From Ancylobacter sp. Lp-2 (GTDB lineage: Bacteria; Pseudomonadota; Alphaproteobacteria; Rhizobiales; Xanthobacteraceae), in the NCBI RefSeq assembly GCF_020523795.1, contig NZ_JAJALI010000010.1:114078-178077 (forward strand): a DNA stretch of 64,000 bases, written 5' to 3'. The notes beneath the pieces are model-generated. The model was not told where the DNA came from. It did not search any database and was given only the letters and a program-made list of their open reading frames with translations. The translations under genes and the position numbers were made by a program. Of the stretch, positions 39,483 to 48,155 are shown piece after piece (positions within the stretch are counted from its first letter, which is position 1; each line of letters opens with the position of its first letter).

Positions 39483-40370
39483 ATGGCGCGTATCGATCCC
39501 GCCGACCTCGGCGTCTTCCTCGCCATCGCGCGGCATGGCAGTTTTCGTCGCGCGGCGGCCGAGCTGGGGGTGACGCCGTCGGCGCTCAGCCACTCGATGC
39601 GCCTCGTCGAGGAGCGGCTCGGGGTGCGGCTGCTCAACCGCACCACACGTAGCGTGGCGCTGACGGAGGCGGGCGAGCGGCTGCTCGGCCGGGTGGGGCC
39701 GGCGTTCCGCGACATCGACGATGCCATCGACGAGCTCAACAGCTTCCGCGACCGGCCGTTCGGCACGCTGCGCCTCAATGCGCCGCGCCTGTGCGCGCGG
39801 CTGGTGCTGCGGCCGCTGCTGGCGCGGTTCCTCGCCGCCTATCCTGACATCAGGGTCGAGCTGATGGTCAGCGACGCGCTCGTCGACATCGTGGCGGAGG
39901 GGTTCGATGCCGGCATCCGCTTCGGCGAGGCGATCGCCGCCGACATGATCACCGTGCCGATCGGCCCGCGCCATGCCTTCGCGGTGGTGGGCTCGCCGGC
40001 CTATTTTGCCCGTCACGGCATGCCCGGCGATCCGCGCGCGCTGCGCGGCATGCCGTGCATCCGCTTCCGCTTCCTCGGCGGCGCGCTCTATGCGTGGGAG
40101 TTCGAGCGGGGCGGGGAGGAGATCGCCGTCGAGGTGGACGGGCCGCTGACCCTGAGCGAGCAGGACCTGATGCTGGAGGCGGCGCTCGATGGCGTCGGCA
40201 TGGCCTATCTGTTCGAGGCGCAGGCGCGCCCACATCTCGCCAGCGGCGCGCTCGTCCGGGTACTGGAGGAGTGGTGCCCGCATTATCCCGGCTTCTACCT
40301 GTATTACCCGAGCCGGCGTCAGATGCCGGCCTCGCTGCGCGCCTTCGTCGATTTTTCTCGCGGCACATAA
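39483..40370 (+). CDS. LysR-family transcriptional regulator
   Basis: The 295-aa protein has the LysR winged helix (AIARHGSFRRAAAELGVTPSA, in two parts; TTRSVALTEAGERLL) and a substrate-binding domain. It resembles the one-domain group near small-molecule redox enzymes. ATG 39483 is chosen because it gives the standard N-terminus; the frame opens at 39432. It converges on an SDR gene across a strong terminator, so an operator at the far side of the SDR gene would be needed for direct control. Confidence 0.9.
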   Translation: MARIDPADLGVFLAIARHGSFRRAAAELGVTPSALSHSMRLVEERLGVRLLNRTTRSVALTEAGERLLGRVGPAFRDIDDAIDELNSFRDRPFGTLRLNAPRLCARLVLRPLLARFLAAYPDIRVELMVSDALVDIVAEGFDAGIRFGEAIAADMITVPIGPRHAFAVVGSPAYFARHGMPGDPRALRGMPCIRFRFLGGALYAWEFERGGEEIAVEVDGPLTLSEQDLMLEAALDGVGMAYLFEAQARPHLASGALVRVLEEWCPHYPGFYLYYPSRRQMPASLRAFVDFSRGT

Positions 40371-40399
40371 GAGCCGCCGGCCGGGCGGCCGGCGGCTCT
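40370..40399. terminator. Bidirectional terminator, 13-bp stem
   Basis: AGAGCCGCCGGCC and its complement form a perfect 13-bp stem with a 4-nt loop (GGGC) directly after the LysR stop. It lies between convergent genes and can serve both; T-runs are absent. Confidence 0.75.
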
Positions 40400-40413
40400 C
40401 ACGGTCTCGCGGG

Positions 40414-41256
40414 TCAGGCGGCGGCCTGATCGTCGTGGTCGGTCGAGAGGGCGAGGGCGCGCCACTCGGCAAGTTCGCCCTCGACGAAGGCGTGCTTGTC
40501 CTCGATCCGCGCCACCGCATCGCTGCCGAGCGGCAGCCGCAGCGGCTTGTTCTCGGCATTGGCCAGCGCGATGAAGGCCCTGGCCAGCTTGGCCGGATCG
40601 CCCGGCTGGGCGTGGTTGGCGCCGGCGGCGAAGCTGCGCATGGCGCCGACCGTCTCGTGATAGTCGTCGATCTCGGCGCGGGTCTTCACCAGCGAGCGGT
40701 CGTCGAGGAAGTCGGTGCGGAAGAAGCCGGGCTCCACCACGGTGACGGCGATGCCGAGCGGGGCGAGTTCCTGCGACAGCGCCTCCGACAGGCCTTCCAC
40801 CGCGAATTTGGTGGCGCCGTAGACGCCCCAGCCGTGATAGGCGCCATAGCCGCCCAGCGAGGAGATGTTGATGACGTGCCCGGCGCGCTGGCGGCGCATG
40901 TGCGGCAGTACGGCGCGGGTGACGTTGAGCAGGCCAAACACATTGGTGCGGAACACCCGCTCGACTTCCGAGGCGCTGGATTCCTCCACCGCGCCGAGCA
41001 GGCCGAAGCCGGCATTGTTGACCAGCGTGTCGATGCGGCCGAAGCGCTTCACCGCCTCGCCGGCGGCGGCGAAGGCTTGCGCCTCGTCGTTGACGTCGAG
41101 GGCGACGGCCAGGAGGTGGGGATGCTCGCCGAGCGTGTCGACGACGGTGCGCGGGTCGCGGGCGGTGGCGACCACATTATCGCCGGCCGCAAGGGCCTCG
41201 CGGGCGATGAGGGCGCCGAAACCACGGGAGGCGCCGGTGATGAACCAGGTACGCAT
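40414..41256 (-). CDS. Short-chain dehydrogenase/reductase
   Basis: The 280-aa classical SDR has cofactor motif TGASRGFG (residues 8-15), NNAGFG, the catalytic Ser of INISSLGGY, and YGATKFAVEG with the Y-x-x-x-K pair. The motif RDPRTV after the first fold suggests NADP(H) preference. ATG 41256 is favoured over ATG 41268 because GGAGAT lies 6 nt before it. Substrate unknown. Confidence 0.9.
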   Translation of the reverse strand: MRTWFITGASRGFGALIAREALAAGDNVVATARDPRTVVDTLGEHPHLLAVALDVNDEAQAFAAAGEAVKRFGRIDTLVNNAGFGLLGAVEESSASEVERVFRTNVFGLLNVTRAVLPHMRRQRAGHVINISSLGGYGAYHGWGVYGATKFAVEGLSEALSQELAPLGIAVTVVEPGFFRTDFLDDRSLVKTRAEIDDYHETVGAMRSFAAGANHAQPGDPAKLARAFIALANAENKPLRLPLGSDAVARIEDKHAFVEGELAEWRALALSTDHDDQAAA

Positions 41257-41558
41257 GTCGATCTCCATCCGATTGGCCCGCAGCGCGGCGCCGTGTTGAT
41301 GGAGAGACGGTAGCTCCCGGACCGTCGTGAATTAATCCGGCATTATTTTCATAGAATACTGAGTGTGATTCACTAATCAGTTCGGGGCGGAGGGCCGGGC
41401 CGGCCATGCCGGGGGGGGCGAGGGGGACCTAGCCGGCTTGTGATCGCGCCACCCCTGCCTAGCGGCGAGCCGCAGCGGCTATGTTGCGTGCCACTGGGGG
41501 GCGGAACCGGCGCGGGCTGTCAATCAATTGACGCACGCATCGGGCAAGAAGAGTTTTC
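41257..41558. other. Divergent 302-nt intergenic region, SDR to DedA
   Basis: No gene is visible. An AT-rich patch at about 41325-41385 probably holds the SDR promoter. Near the DedA start, GTCAAT and ATTGAC flank CA at 41519-41532, a small inverted repeat that could be an operator. Confidence 0.5.
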
Positions 41559-42221
41559 ATGGAACAGTTCATCGGCCAGGTGGGCGTCTTCATCGAGACG
41601 CATCAGTCCTACGCGTTGCTGCTGGCGGGCCTCATCGCCTTCGGCGAATCCCTCGTCATCATCGGCCTGTTCATTCCCGCGACCGCCCTGATGATGCTGA
41701 TCGGCGGGCTGATGGGCTCCGGGATCGTCGAGCCGCTGCCGATCCTCATTGGCTCGATCATCGGCGCGATTCTCGGCGACGCCGTCTCCTATCTGCTGGG
41801 CCGCCGCGTCGGCCGCAGCGTGATCTACCGCTGGCCGCTGTCGCAATACCGGCCGAGCGTGGCGCGCGCCCGGCTGTTCTTCAAGCGCTACGGCTTCGCC
41901 TCGGTGTTCTTCGGGCGGTTCCTCGGCCCGATCCGCTCGACCATCCCGCTGGTGGCCGGCATGATGGCGATGCCGCACCGCCACTTCCAGATCGCCAACG
42001 TCACCTCCGCCATCGCCTGGGCGGCGGTGATGCTGGCGCCGGGCTGGCTCGCCGGGCATACCGCCTCGCAGCTCGGCAGCTTCGGCAGCGTGGAGTGGAT
42101 CGCGGTGATGGCGGTGCTCACCGTGGTGTTCCTGATCGGCACGACGCTGATCCTGCGCAAGCTGGCCAAGCCGGCGCCGCGCCGGCGCCGCGCCGCGCTG
42201 CCGCAGGCCAGCGAGAGCTGA
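41559..42221 (+). CDS. DedA-family membrane protein
   Basis: The 220-aa protein has the DedA (SNARE-associated) family signature: AFGESLVIIGLFIPATALMML, GAILGDAVSYLLGRRVG, FKRYGFASVFFGRFLGPIRS and the final WAAVMLAPGWLAG. About five membrane segments are present. DedA proteins are undecaprenyl-phosphate and phospholipid flippases needed for envelope stability. It ends with an arginine-rich cytoplasmic tail and appears monocistronic. Confidence 0.92.
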   Translation: MEQFIGQVGVFIETHQSYALLLAGLIAFGESLVIIGLFIPATALMMLIGGLMGSGIVEPLPILIGSIIGAILGDAVSYLLGRRVGRSVIYRWPLSQYRPSVARARLFFKRYGFASVFFGRFLGPIRSTIPLVAGMMAMPHRHFQIANVTSAIAWAAVMLAPGWLAGHTASQLGSFGSVEWIAVMAVLTVVFLIGTTLILRKLAKPAPRRRRAALPQASES

Positions 42222-42363
42222 GAAGGTTTTTCCGCGATCGCCGCCTCGGGCGGGTGCTTTTGCTCATGTGCCGGGGAACCGACAGGTCGCCGCTTGCGGC
42301 GGCGCCGTCGCGGCATAGCTATAGGGCTCGCCTCCGCCCGCCACGGCCACGGGAATGACCGGC

Positions 42364-43710
42364 ATGAGCACTCGCAAGCAGCTTCACCTCGGCGCCTTCA
42401 TGCGGCCGGTGAGCCTCCATACCGGCGCGTGGCGCTATCCCGGCGCCTGGCCGGACGCCAATTTCAACCTCGGCCACCTCGTGCGGCTGGCGCAGAAGCT
42501 GGAGGAGGGCAAGTTCGACGCCTTCTTCATGGCCGACCATCTGGCGGTGCTCAACATGCCGGTGGAGGCGCTGAAGCGCAGCCACACCGTCACTTCCTTC
42601 GAGCCCTTCACGCTGTTGTCGGCGCTGGCGATGGCGACCTCGCGCATCGGGCTGGTGGCCACCGCCTCGACCACCTTCGAGGAGCCGTTCCACATCGCCC
42701 GGCGCTTCGCCTCGCTCGACCACATCAGCGGCGGGCGCGCCGGCTGGAACATCGTCACCACCTCCAATCCCGATTCGGCGCTGAATTTCGGCCTCGACGA
42801 CCACATGGAGCATGACGAGCGCTATGTGCGGGCCCGCGAGTTCTTCGACGTCGTCACCGGCCTGTGGGACAGCTTCGCCGACGACGCCTTCCCGCGCGAC
42901 CCGGAGAGCGGGCTCTTCTTCGACCCCGAGCGGCTGCATGTGCTCAACCACAAGGGGCCGTATTTCTCGGTGCGCGGGCCGCTCAACATCGCCCGGCCGG
43001 TGCAGGGCTGGCCGGTGATCGTGCAGGCCGGCGCTTCCGAGCCGGGGCGCCAGCTGGCCGCCGAGACGGCGGAGGTGATCTTCGCCGCCGCCACCGACCT
43101 CGCCTCCGGCCGCGCCTTCTATGCCGACGTGAAGGGCAGGCTCGACCGGTTGGGACGGCCGCGCGACCATCTCAAGATCCTGCCCGGCGCCTTCGTGGTG
43201 GTCGGCGACAGCCTGGAGGCGGCGCGCGCCAAGCGGGCCAAGCTCGACAGCCTGGTGCATTACGACAGCGCCATCGCCTCGCTCTCCATCTCGCTCGGCC
43301 ACGACGCCTCGCGCTTCGATCCCGACGGGCCGCTGCCCGACGTGCCGGAGACCAATGCCAGCCGCAGCGCCCGCGAGCGGGTGATCGAGATGGCGCGTCG
43401 CGAGAACCTCACCGTGCGCCAGCTCGCCCAGCGGCTCGGCGGCTATGCCGGCCTTGCCTTCGTCGGCACGGCCGAGAGCATTGCCGACGAGATGGAGGAA
43501 TGGCTGGAGACCGAGGGCTCGGACGGCTTCAACGTGACCTTCCCGTTCCTGCCGGCCGGGCTCGACGACTTCGTCGACAAGGTGGTGCCGGAGCTGCAGC
43601 GGCGCGGCATCTACCGGCGCGACTATGAGGGCGCGACGCTGCGCGAGCATCTCGGCCTGCCGCGCCCGGAGAACCGCTTCTTCGCCGGGGAGGCCGCCGC
43701 CGCCGGCTGA
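42364..43710 (+). CDS. NtaA/SnaA/DszA-family FMN-dependent monooxygenase
   Basis: The 448-aa luciferase-like monooxygenase opens with KQLHLGAFMRPVSLHTGAWR, the NtaA/DszA hallmark. ISGGRAGWNIVTTSNP and QAGASEPGRQLAAETAE (flavin phosphate site) follow, and FNVTFPFLPAGLDDF is at the end. Such two-component enzymes use reduced FMN from a separate reductase to oxidise chelators, sulfonates or sulfones; no reductase gene is adjacent. ATG 42364 is preferred over ATG 42355 from the conserved N-terminus. Confidence 0.9.
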   Translation: MSTRKQLHLGAFMRPVSLHTGAWRYPGAWPDANFNLGHLVRLAQKLEEGKFDAFFMADHLAVLNMPVEALKRSHTVTSFEPFTLLSALAMATSRIGLVATASTTFEEPFHIARRFASLDHISGGRAGWNIVTTSNPDSALNFGLDDHMEHDERYVRAREFFDVVTGLWDSFADDAFPRDPESGLFFDPERLHVLNHKGPYFSVRGPLNIARPVQGWPVIVQAGASEPGRQLAAETAEVIFAAATDLASGRAFYADVKGRLDRLGRPRDHLKILPGAFVVVGDSLEAARAKRAKLDSLVHYDSAIASLSISLGHDASRFDPDGPLPDVPETNASRSARERVIEMARRENLTVRQLAQRLGGYAGLAFVGTAESIADEMEEWLETEGSDGFNVTFPFLPAGLDDFVDKVVPELQRRGIYRRDYEGATLREHLGLPRPENRFFAGEAAAAG

Positions 43711-43719
43711 GCGCCGCCC

Positions 43720-44349
43720 TTAGTGCAGCGATTCCGTGTAGACGAATTTCGGCATGCTCCAGCCGAAGCGCAGTGCCAGGAGGCGCAAAGCGAGGCCGAG
43801 CAGCATCGCCCCCAGCATCACCGGCTCGTGCGGCAGGCCTCCCCATTGGCCGGCGAGGTAGAGCGCGCCGGTGACGATGGAGACGGTGGCGTAGAGCTCG
43901 GCGCGGAACAGCAGCGGCACGTCGGCGCACAAGACGTCGCGCACCACGCCGCCGACGCAGCCGGTGATCATGCCGGAGGCGATGACGATGATGGCGGGCA
44001 GGCCGAGCCCGGCGGCGATGTTGCAGCCGATGATGGTGAACACCACCAGCCCCACCGCGTCGAGGAACAGGAACAGCCGGCGCAGCTGGCGCATGTAGCG
44101 GGCGATCAGGATGGTCGCCAGCGCCGCGCCGGCGGTGATCAGCAGGTAATGGGGATGCTCGATCCAGGACAGCGGGTGGCGACCGAGCAGCACGTCGCGC
44201 ACCGAGCCGCCGCCGAGCGCGGTGATGCTGCCCAGAAGCGCGACGCCGAACCAGTCCATCTGGCGGCGGCCGGCGGCGAGCGCCGCCGTCATCGCCTCGG
44301 CGACGATGGCGGTGAGATAGAGCAGGCCAAGCAGTTCTTCCGACGACAT
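43720..44349 (-). CDS. Trimeric intracellular cation (TRIC)-type channel family protein (UPF0126)
   Basis: The 209-aa membrane protein has two homologous three-helix units, each with a glycine-rich motif followed by RDVL: ALGGGSVRDVLLGRHP and GCVGGVVRDVLCADVP. This is diagnostic of the prokaryotic TRIC/YicG family, homotrimeric monovalent-cation channels. It converges on the NtaA-type gene 9 nt away. Confidence 0.9.
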   Translation of the reverse strand: MSSEELLGLLYLTAIVAEAMTAALAAGRRQMDWFGVALLGSITALGGGSVRDVLLGRHPLSWIEHPHYLLITAGAALATILIARYMRQLRRLFLFLDAVGLVVFTIIGCNIAAGLGLPAIIVIASGMITGCVGGVVRDVLCADVPLLFRAELYATVSIVTGALYLAGQWGGLPHEPVMLGAMLLGLALRLLALRFGWSMPKFVYTESLH

Positions 44350-44456
44350 CTGTCCCAGGCCCCCCTCGACATCGGCATGGCCGCAGCTTCGACCGGGGGA
44401 GGGCCATACGGCAAGAGCCGCGGGCAGGGGCTCGCGGCGGCGATGCCGGGTGCGGG

Positions 44457-45314
44457 CTAGAGGCCGCCGCGACGCAGCTCTGTGGGGGTGACACCCCGCA
44501 GGCGCTTCAGCGTCGCGGTCATGTGGCTATTGCTGGAGAAGCCGGCGGCGGCCGCGATGTCGGCCAGCGGCAGGTCGGTGGTGGTCACCAGATGCTGAAC
44601 CAGGGCGAGACGCTGGCCGAGCAGATATTGATGCGGCGCCTGCCCCAGCGTGCGGCGGAAGGCGCGCAGGAAGTGGCTCGGCGAGAGGCCGGCGATCTCG
44701 GCCAGGCGGCCGATGGACAGCGGCTGCGCCAGATTCTCCTGGATGAAGTCGTTCACCATCCGCAACGTCTTCGGCGCGAGGCCGCCGCTGTGCCGTTCCG
44801 CCGGCCGGTCGCGCAGCGAGGAATAGGTGCGCAGCATATGCGTGGCGAACAGGGTGATCAGCGCATCGAAGCACAGCGGGCTGGCGTGCTCGCCACGCTG
44901 GAATTCCTCGCGCAGCAGATGGGACAGCCGCAGCGCCTTGCGGTCGACGCCGCCGATACGCGGCGGCTGCAGCTCGAAGCTGTCGTTCTGGAACTCCTCG
45001 CCGGCCAGCCGCGACAGGCGCTGTTGATCGAGGGCGACGAGCAGGTTCTCCTTGTCGACCACCCAGCGCGCGAACAGCTCCGACCCTGCCGGCACGATCT
45101 CGATGGAGCCGACTGGCGCCAGGGTGATGGTGCGGCGGTCGCTGTCGAGCGCCACCTCGCGGTTCGGCTGCGGCGACAGCATCACCAGCGCCATATTCGC
45201 CGGCGCGGTCATCAGGATGTCGTTGGGGCCGGTGCGCGTCAGCGTCGCCGATCCGGCGTCGGCATCGGCTTTCGGCCCCCATTCGTTCGGAATCGATTCC
45301 AGCAGGGCGGGCAC
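44457..45314 (-). CDS. AraC-family transcriptional regulator
   Basis: The 285-aa protein has a C-terminal AraC domain with two helix-turn-helices: SIGRLAEIAGLSPSHFLRAF and PLADIAAAAGFSSNSHMTATL, ending in GVTPTELRRGG. The N-terminal half is an effector-binding domain of no clear type. It starts at GTG 45314 with GGAG 7 nt upstream. Repeated CTATCA half-sites upstream suggest autoregulation and control of the divergent secreted-protein gene. Confidence 0.9.
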   Translation of the reverse strand: MPALLESIPNEWGPKADADAGSATLTRTGPNDILMTAPANMALVMLSPQPNREVALDSDRRTITLAPVGSIEIVPAGSELFARWVVDKENLLVALDQQRLSRLAGEEFQNDSFELQPPRIGGVDRKALRLSHLLREEFQRGEHASPLCFDALITLFATHMLRTYSSLRDRPAERHSGGLAPKTLRMVNDFIQENLAQPLSIGRLAEIAGLSPSHFLRAFRRTLGQAPHQYLLGQRLALVQHLVTTTDLPLADIAAAAGFSSNSHMTATLKRLRGVTPTELRRGGL

Positions 45315-45391
45315 GGCGCTACTCCGTCATGGGCGGGCCGGAATATCGGCGCCGGCCGTGGAACGCCGGTACGGCGTCGCCGGGGAGTAGC

Positions 45392-45436
45392 CTGATAGCG
45401 GCAACCACAACTATCAAGTGAAAATCGAACTATCAG
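45392..45436. promoter_or_regulatory. Repeated CTATCA half-sites, candidate AraC operator
   Basis: AACTATCA occurs twice in the same direction (45409-45416 and 45428-45435, 19 nt apart) and once inverted as CTGATAG (45392-45398). They lie in the AT-richest part of the 218-nt region between the divergent AraC and secreted-protein genes. Direct repeats at about two helical turns are typical AraC sites. Confidence 0.5.
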
Positions 45437-45532
45437 TATACAGCCCTATTCGCCTCGGTTTGCCGTGCCGCGCATGAAGCGGCGGCGGCTTTTGGGTAAT
45501 GATCGGCGCGGGATCAGCGGGGTGAAACGAAC

Positions 45533-46072
45533 ATGGACAGTGAGAGAGCCGTGCCGGGGATGTCGATCTCGACCCGCTGGCGCCGCCCATGGTCTCTGCG
45601 GCCGGCGAGCCGTGGAACGCGGCACGACGGGCGCGGCCATCGGTGCGGCCTGGCCGCCGTCCTGCTGGTCGCCGCCCTCTTCGGGGGCGGCACGGGGCCA
45701 GCGCGGGCGCAGGACGCCGGCGAAGTGAACGCCACGCTGGACGCGCTGTTCGGCGGACACGAGCCTTATCAGGCGTTCTTCGAGAAGCTGAAGAAGGCGG
45801 TTGCCGCCGACGATCGCGCCGCCGTCGCCGGCATGGTCGACTATCCGCTGCGCACCAAGATCGACGGCAAGACGACGACGGTACGGAACGCGAAGGCCTT
45901 CGTCGCTAGCTACGACAAGATCGTCACGCCCAAGGTGCGGCAGGCGGTGGCGGCCCAGGGCTATGCCAGCCTGTTCGCCAACTGGCGGGGGGTGATGATC
46001 GGCAATGGCGAGGTCTGGTTCACCGGCATCGGCAACAAGGGCCGGATCGCCGTCTCCGCCATCAACAACTGA
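45533..46072 (+). CDS. Secreted conserved hypothetical protein, 179 aa
   Basis: The N-terminus is arginine-rich, with a hydrophobic stretch at about residues 40-60 (LAAVLLVAALFGGGTGPARA) that acts as a late signal peptide. An internal start nearer it is possible. The mature part has FEKLKKAVAADDRAAVAGMVDYPLR and ANWRGVMIGNGEVWF-type segments seen in uncharacterised periplasmic proteins. Function is unknown. It is divergent from an AraC regulator. Confidence 0.65.
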   Translation: MDSERAVPGMSISTRWRRPWSLRPASRGTRHDGRGHRCGLAAVLLVAALFGGGTGPARAQDAGEVNATLDALFGGHEPYQAFFEKLKKAVAADDRAAVAGMVDYPLRTKIDGKTTTVRNAKAFVASYDKIVTPKVRQAVAAQGYASLFANWRGVMIGNGEVWFTGIGNKGRIAVSAINN

Positions 46073-46499
46073 GCGCCTCGCCGCTCCCGATCGTTGCGGC
46101 GGTATGCCGTCGTCGATGTCGCGGGCGCACCGCCGAGGTGGGCCGGCAACGAGGCGGCCATGGGCGACCGGCTGCGGCATGAAGATCGCGCGGGCAGGCC
46201 GGTGGTCGCCCGTCGGTACGGCCGATCCGGGAGGCGCCCCTGTCGCCGAGACCATGGAGGCGTGACCGCGCCGATGATGACGAGGAGGGAAGACGTGCCG
46301 CTTGTGGCGCGCCCGTGATCGAGATCGACCTTGGGAAGATTGCGGGACGTCGCAGGGGCGGGGACAGGTGGCGGAACCTGGAGGGCGATCGCCCGCTTGG
46401 CCGATGCCCCGCTATGTGGCGGCCCCATGAAGAACCTGGCCCATAGTGCTTCCCTCCATTCAATGGAAAAAATCGCACCATCAAATGCCGGGATCAAAC
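46073..46499. other. 427-nt region without a recognisable gene
   Basis: Several overlapping frames exist on both strands, but none has a convincing start, ribosome site or family feature. GC content drops towards 46440-46500, next to the transposase remnant. It may be a decayed insertion zone. Confidence 0.5.
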
Positions 46500-46829
46500 A
46501 CAAGGCTGCCGTTGCGGCACTGATGGACTGGCCTGCCTCCGACCCCGGCACTCGTTGCCGACCGCGGCTACGATGCGCAGGCCATCATCGATCTCGTCGC
46601 CGCGCGCGGCGGGGGCGCACATATCCCCGCTCAGAAGGACCGCAAGATCCCGCGCTCCATCGATCCTGCCCTCTACCGGCAGCGCAATCAGGGTGAGCGC
46701 TTTTTCTGCAAGCTCAAGCACTTCAGACGGGTCGCCACGCGCTTCGACCAGCTCGCAAGGAACTTCCTCGCCGCCGTCATACTCGCATCGACCCGCCTAT
46801 GGATCAGAACTTATGAGGCTACAGCCTAG
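46500..46829 (+). pseudogene. IS5-family transposase remnant (C-terminal third, frameshifted)
   Basis: In frame from about 46551 the sequence reads ALVADRGYDAQAIIDLV and later YRQRNQGERFFCKLKHFRR, which fits the Y(2)R(3)E(6)K signature of IS5/IS4-type DDE transposases exactly, with the catalytic glutamate. The C-terminus NFLAAVILASTRLW and stop at 46829 are intact. Upstream, AALMD is in another frame from the expected GLPPTPALV, so there is a one-base shift near 46530. The first two-thirds are missing. Confidence 0.8.
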
Positions 46830-47002
46830 CCCTTGCGCTGCTCGTCGAGCATCGCCTCGATGGCGCCGATGGTCACTTCGATATCGGCGATCTTGCGCAG
46901 CGCATTGTCCGAGGGAAGCGTTCCCGCCTCGGCGGCCGCCCTGATCAGATCGCGTTGAGCGGCCAGCAGCCGATTCCGCAAGACTTCGAGTTTGTTGATC
47001 AT
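46826..47002 (-). CDS. Small hypothetical protein, 58 aa
   Basis: The minus strand encodes MINKLEVLRNRLLAAQRDL and continues as a fully helical, Ala/Glu-rich sequence ending MLDEQRKG. ATG lies at 47000-47002 and TAG at 46826-46828. The stop overlaps the stop of the transposase remnant on the other strand, so the insertion may have set or trimmed its 3' end. No family is recognised; codon use looks native. Confidence 0.55.
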   Translation of the reverse strand: MINKLEVLRNRLLAAQRDLIRAAAEAGTLPSDNALRKIADIEVTIGAIEAMLDEQRKG

Positions 47003-47119
47003 GCGGAGCCATTACCGCAGCGCCGAAGCGGCTTCAACGGCTAACCGGCACGCGCCCGCACGAAAGATGCGCGATGAGCGGCATGAAGTATTTAGGTACC
47101 GAAATACATGGCGGGCCGA

Positions 47120-48088
47120 TCAATCCGCCCATTCGGGATCGGTGGTGAAGGCGATGGTGAGCCAGCGGTCGGGGCTTTCGCCACCGATCGCTTCGCCGAC
47201 CTCGTCGCGGAGGTGGTCCCACTCCTCCAGCTTCCGCGCCGGCTGGTCGCGCGGCACGATGAAATAGAGCTCGATCTGCCGCCCCCGCCCGACCCGCGCG
47301 ACATAGGAGCGATAGGACAGGAAGCCGTAGCGGCGGACGATGTCGGCCGCGACGGCGTCGACATGCTGCTTCAGCTCCGAGGGGGTGACGAGCAGGATGT
47401 CGGCGAGCGCCTGCTTGATGGTGCCGGCGGGAAGGGGAATGACGATGAGGCACACCAGCGCCAGGGCGGCCGGATCGACATAGGGCGCGATCCAGGCAAG
47501 GTGCGTTCCCTGGGTCGCGTAGCCGAAGACGAAGGCGACGAGCAGTGCGCCGCTGAGGCCGCCACTCATCAGCCAGGCCTTGGCGTCCAGCGCGACGAAG
47601 CTGGAATTGAGCGTCCGGTTGGCTCGCCGGCCGACCAGCGCCATGACCAGCGCCACGACCATGGTCAGCGCCGCATAGACAATGGCGTGGTTGAAGGAGA
47701 GATGACGGCCCCCGGCCATCAGGCTGCCTATGGCGTTGATCAGCGCGTAGATCGCCGCCCCGGTGAGCAGGATGCCGTTGAGGCCGAGCACCATCGGCTC
47801 CAGGTGCCAGAACCCCATGGTGAAGTGGCTGACCAGCTTGCCACGCGCGGCCCCGCCGGCGGTGGACGAGGCGATCAGGTTCGCCACCAGCAGCGCGACG
47901 ATGGTCATTGTCGCGTCGGTCATCGCGTAGACGCCGTCGAAGACGATGGCGAAGGAGCCGGACAGCAGGCCGAAGACGATGCCCGCCGCCGCCATGAGCA
48001 GCGTGATCGCGATCGAGAGGCGCAGCACGCCCTGTTCGGTGTTCACCGCCCGCTCCCTGCCCGCATCGCCTGCGACCTCGTCGCTCAC
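47120..48088 (-). CDS. Cation diffusion facilitator (CDF) family transporter
   Basis: The 322-aa protein has the CDF layout: about five membrane segments, FDGVYAMTDATMTIVALLVANLI with the helix-2 metal-type aspartate pair, a second DAKAWLMSGGLSGALL segment in helix 5, and a cytoplasmic C-terminal domain. CDF proteins export divalent metals by proton exchange; the metal is uncertain because site residues differ from classic HD-HD types. The frame opens at TTG 48127; GTG 48088 is preferred. Confidence 0.82.
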   Translation of the reverse strand: MSDEVAGDAGRERAVNTEQGVLRLSIAITLLMAAAGIVFGLLSGSFAIVFDGVYAMTDATMTIVALLVANLIASSTAGGAARGKLVSHFTMGFWHLEPMVLGLNGILLTGAAIYALINAIGSLMAGGRHLSFNHAIVYAALTMVVALVMALVGRRANRTLNSSFVALDAKAWLMSGGLSGALLVAFVFGYATQGTHLAWIAPYVDPAALALVCLIVIPLPAGTIKQALADILLVTPSELKQHVDAVAADIVRRYGFLSYRSYVARVGRGRQIELYFIVPRDQPARKLEEWDHLRDEVGEAIGGESPDRWLTIAFTTDPEWAD

Positions 48089-48155
48089 GGCTTCGATCCC
48101 GACTCTCTTTGTAGCGGGCGCGGCCAAGGCCGGACAAGGCGGGCGGGCGGCGCGT

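Noticed and set aside
45961..46551. 196-codon minus-strand frame
   Set aside because: It overlaps the secreted-protein gene and the transposase remnant and has no coherent domain pattern.
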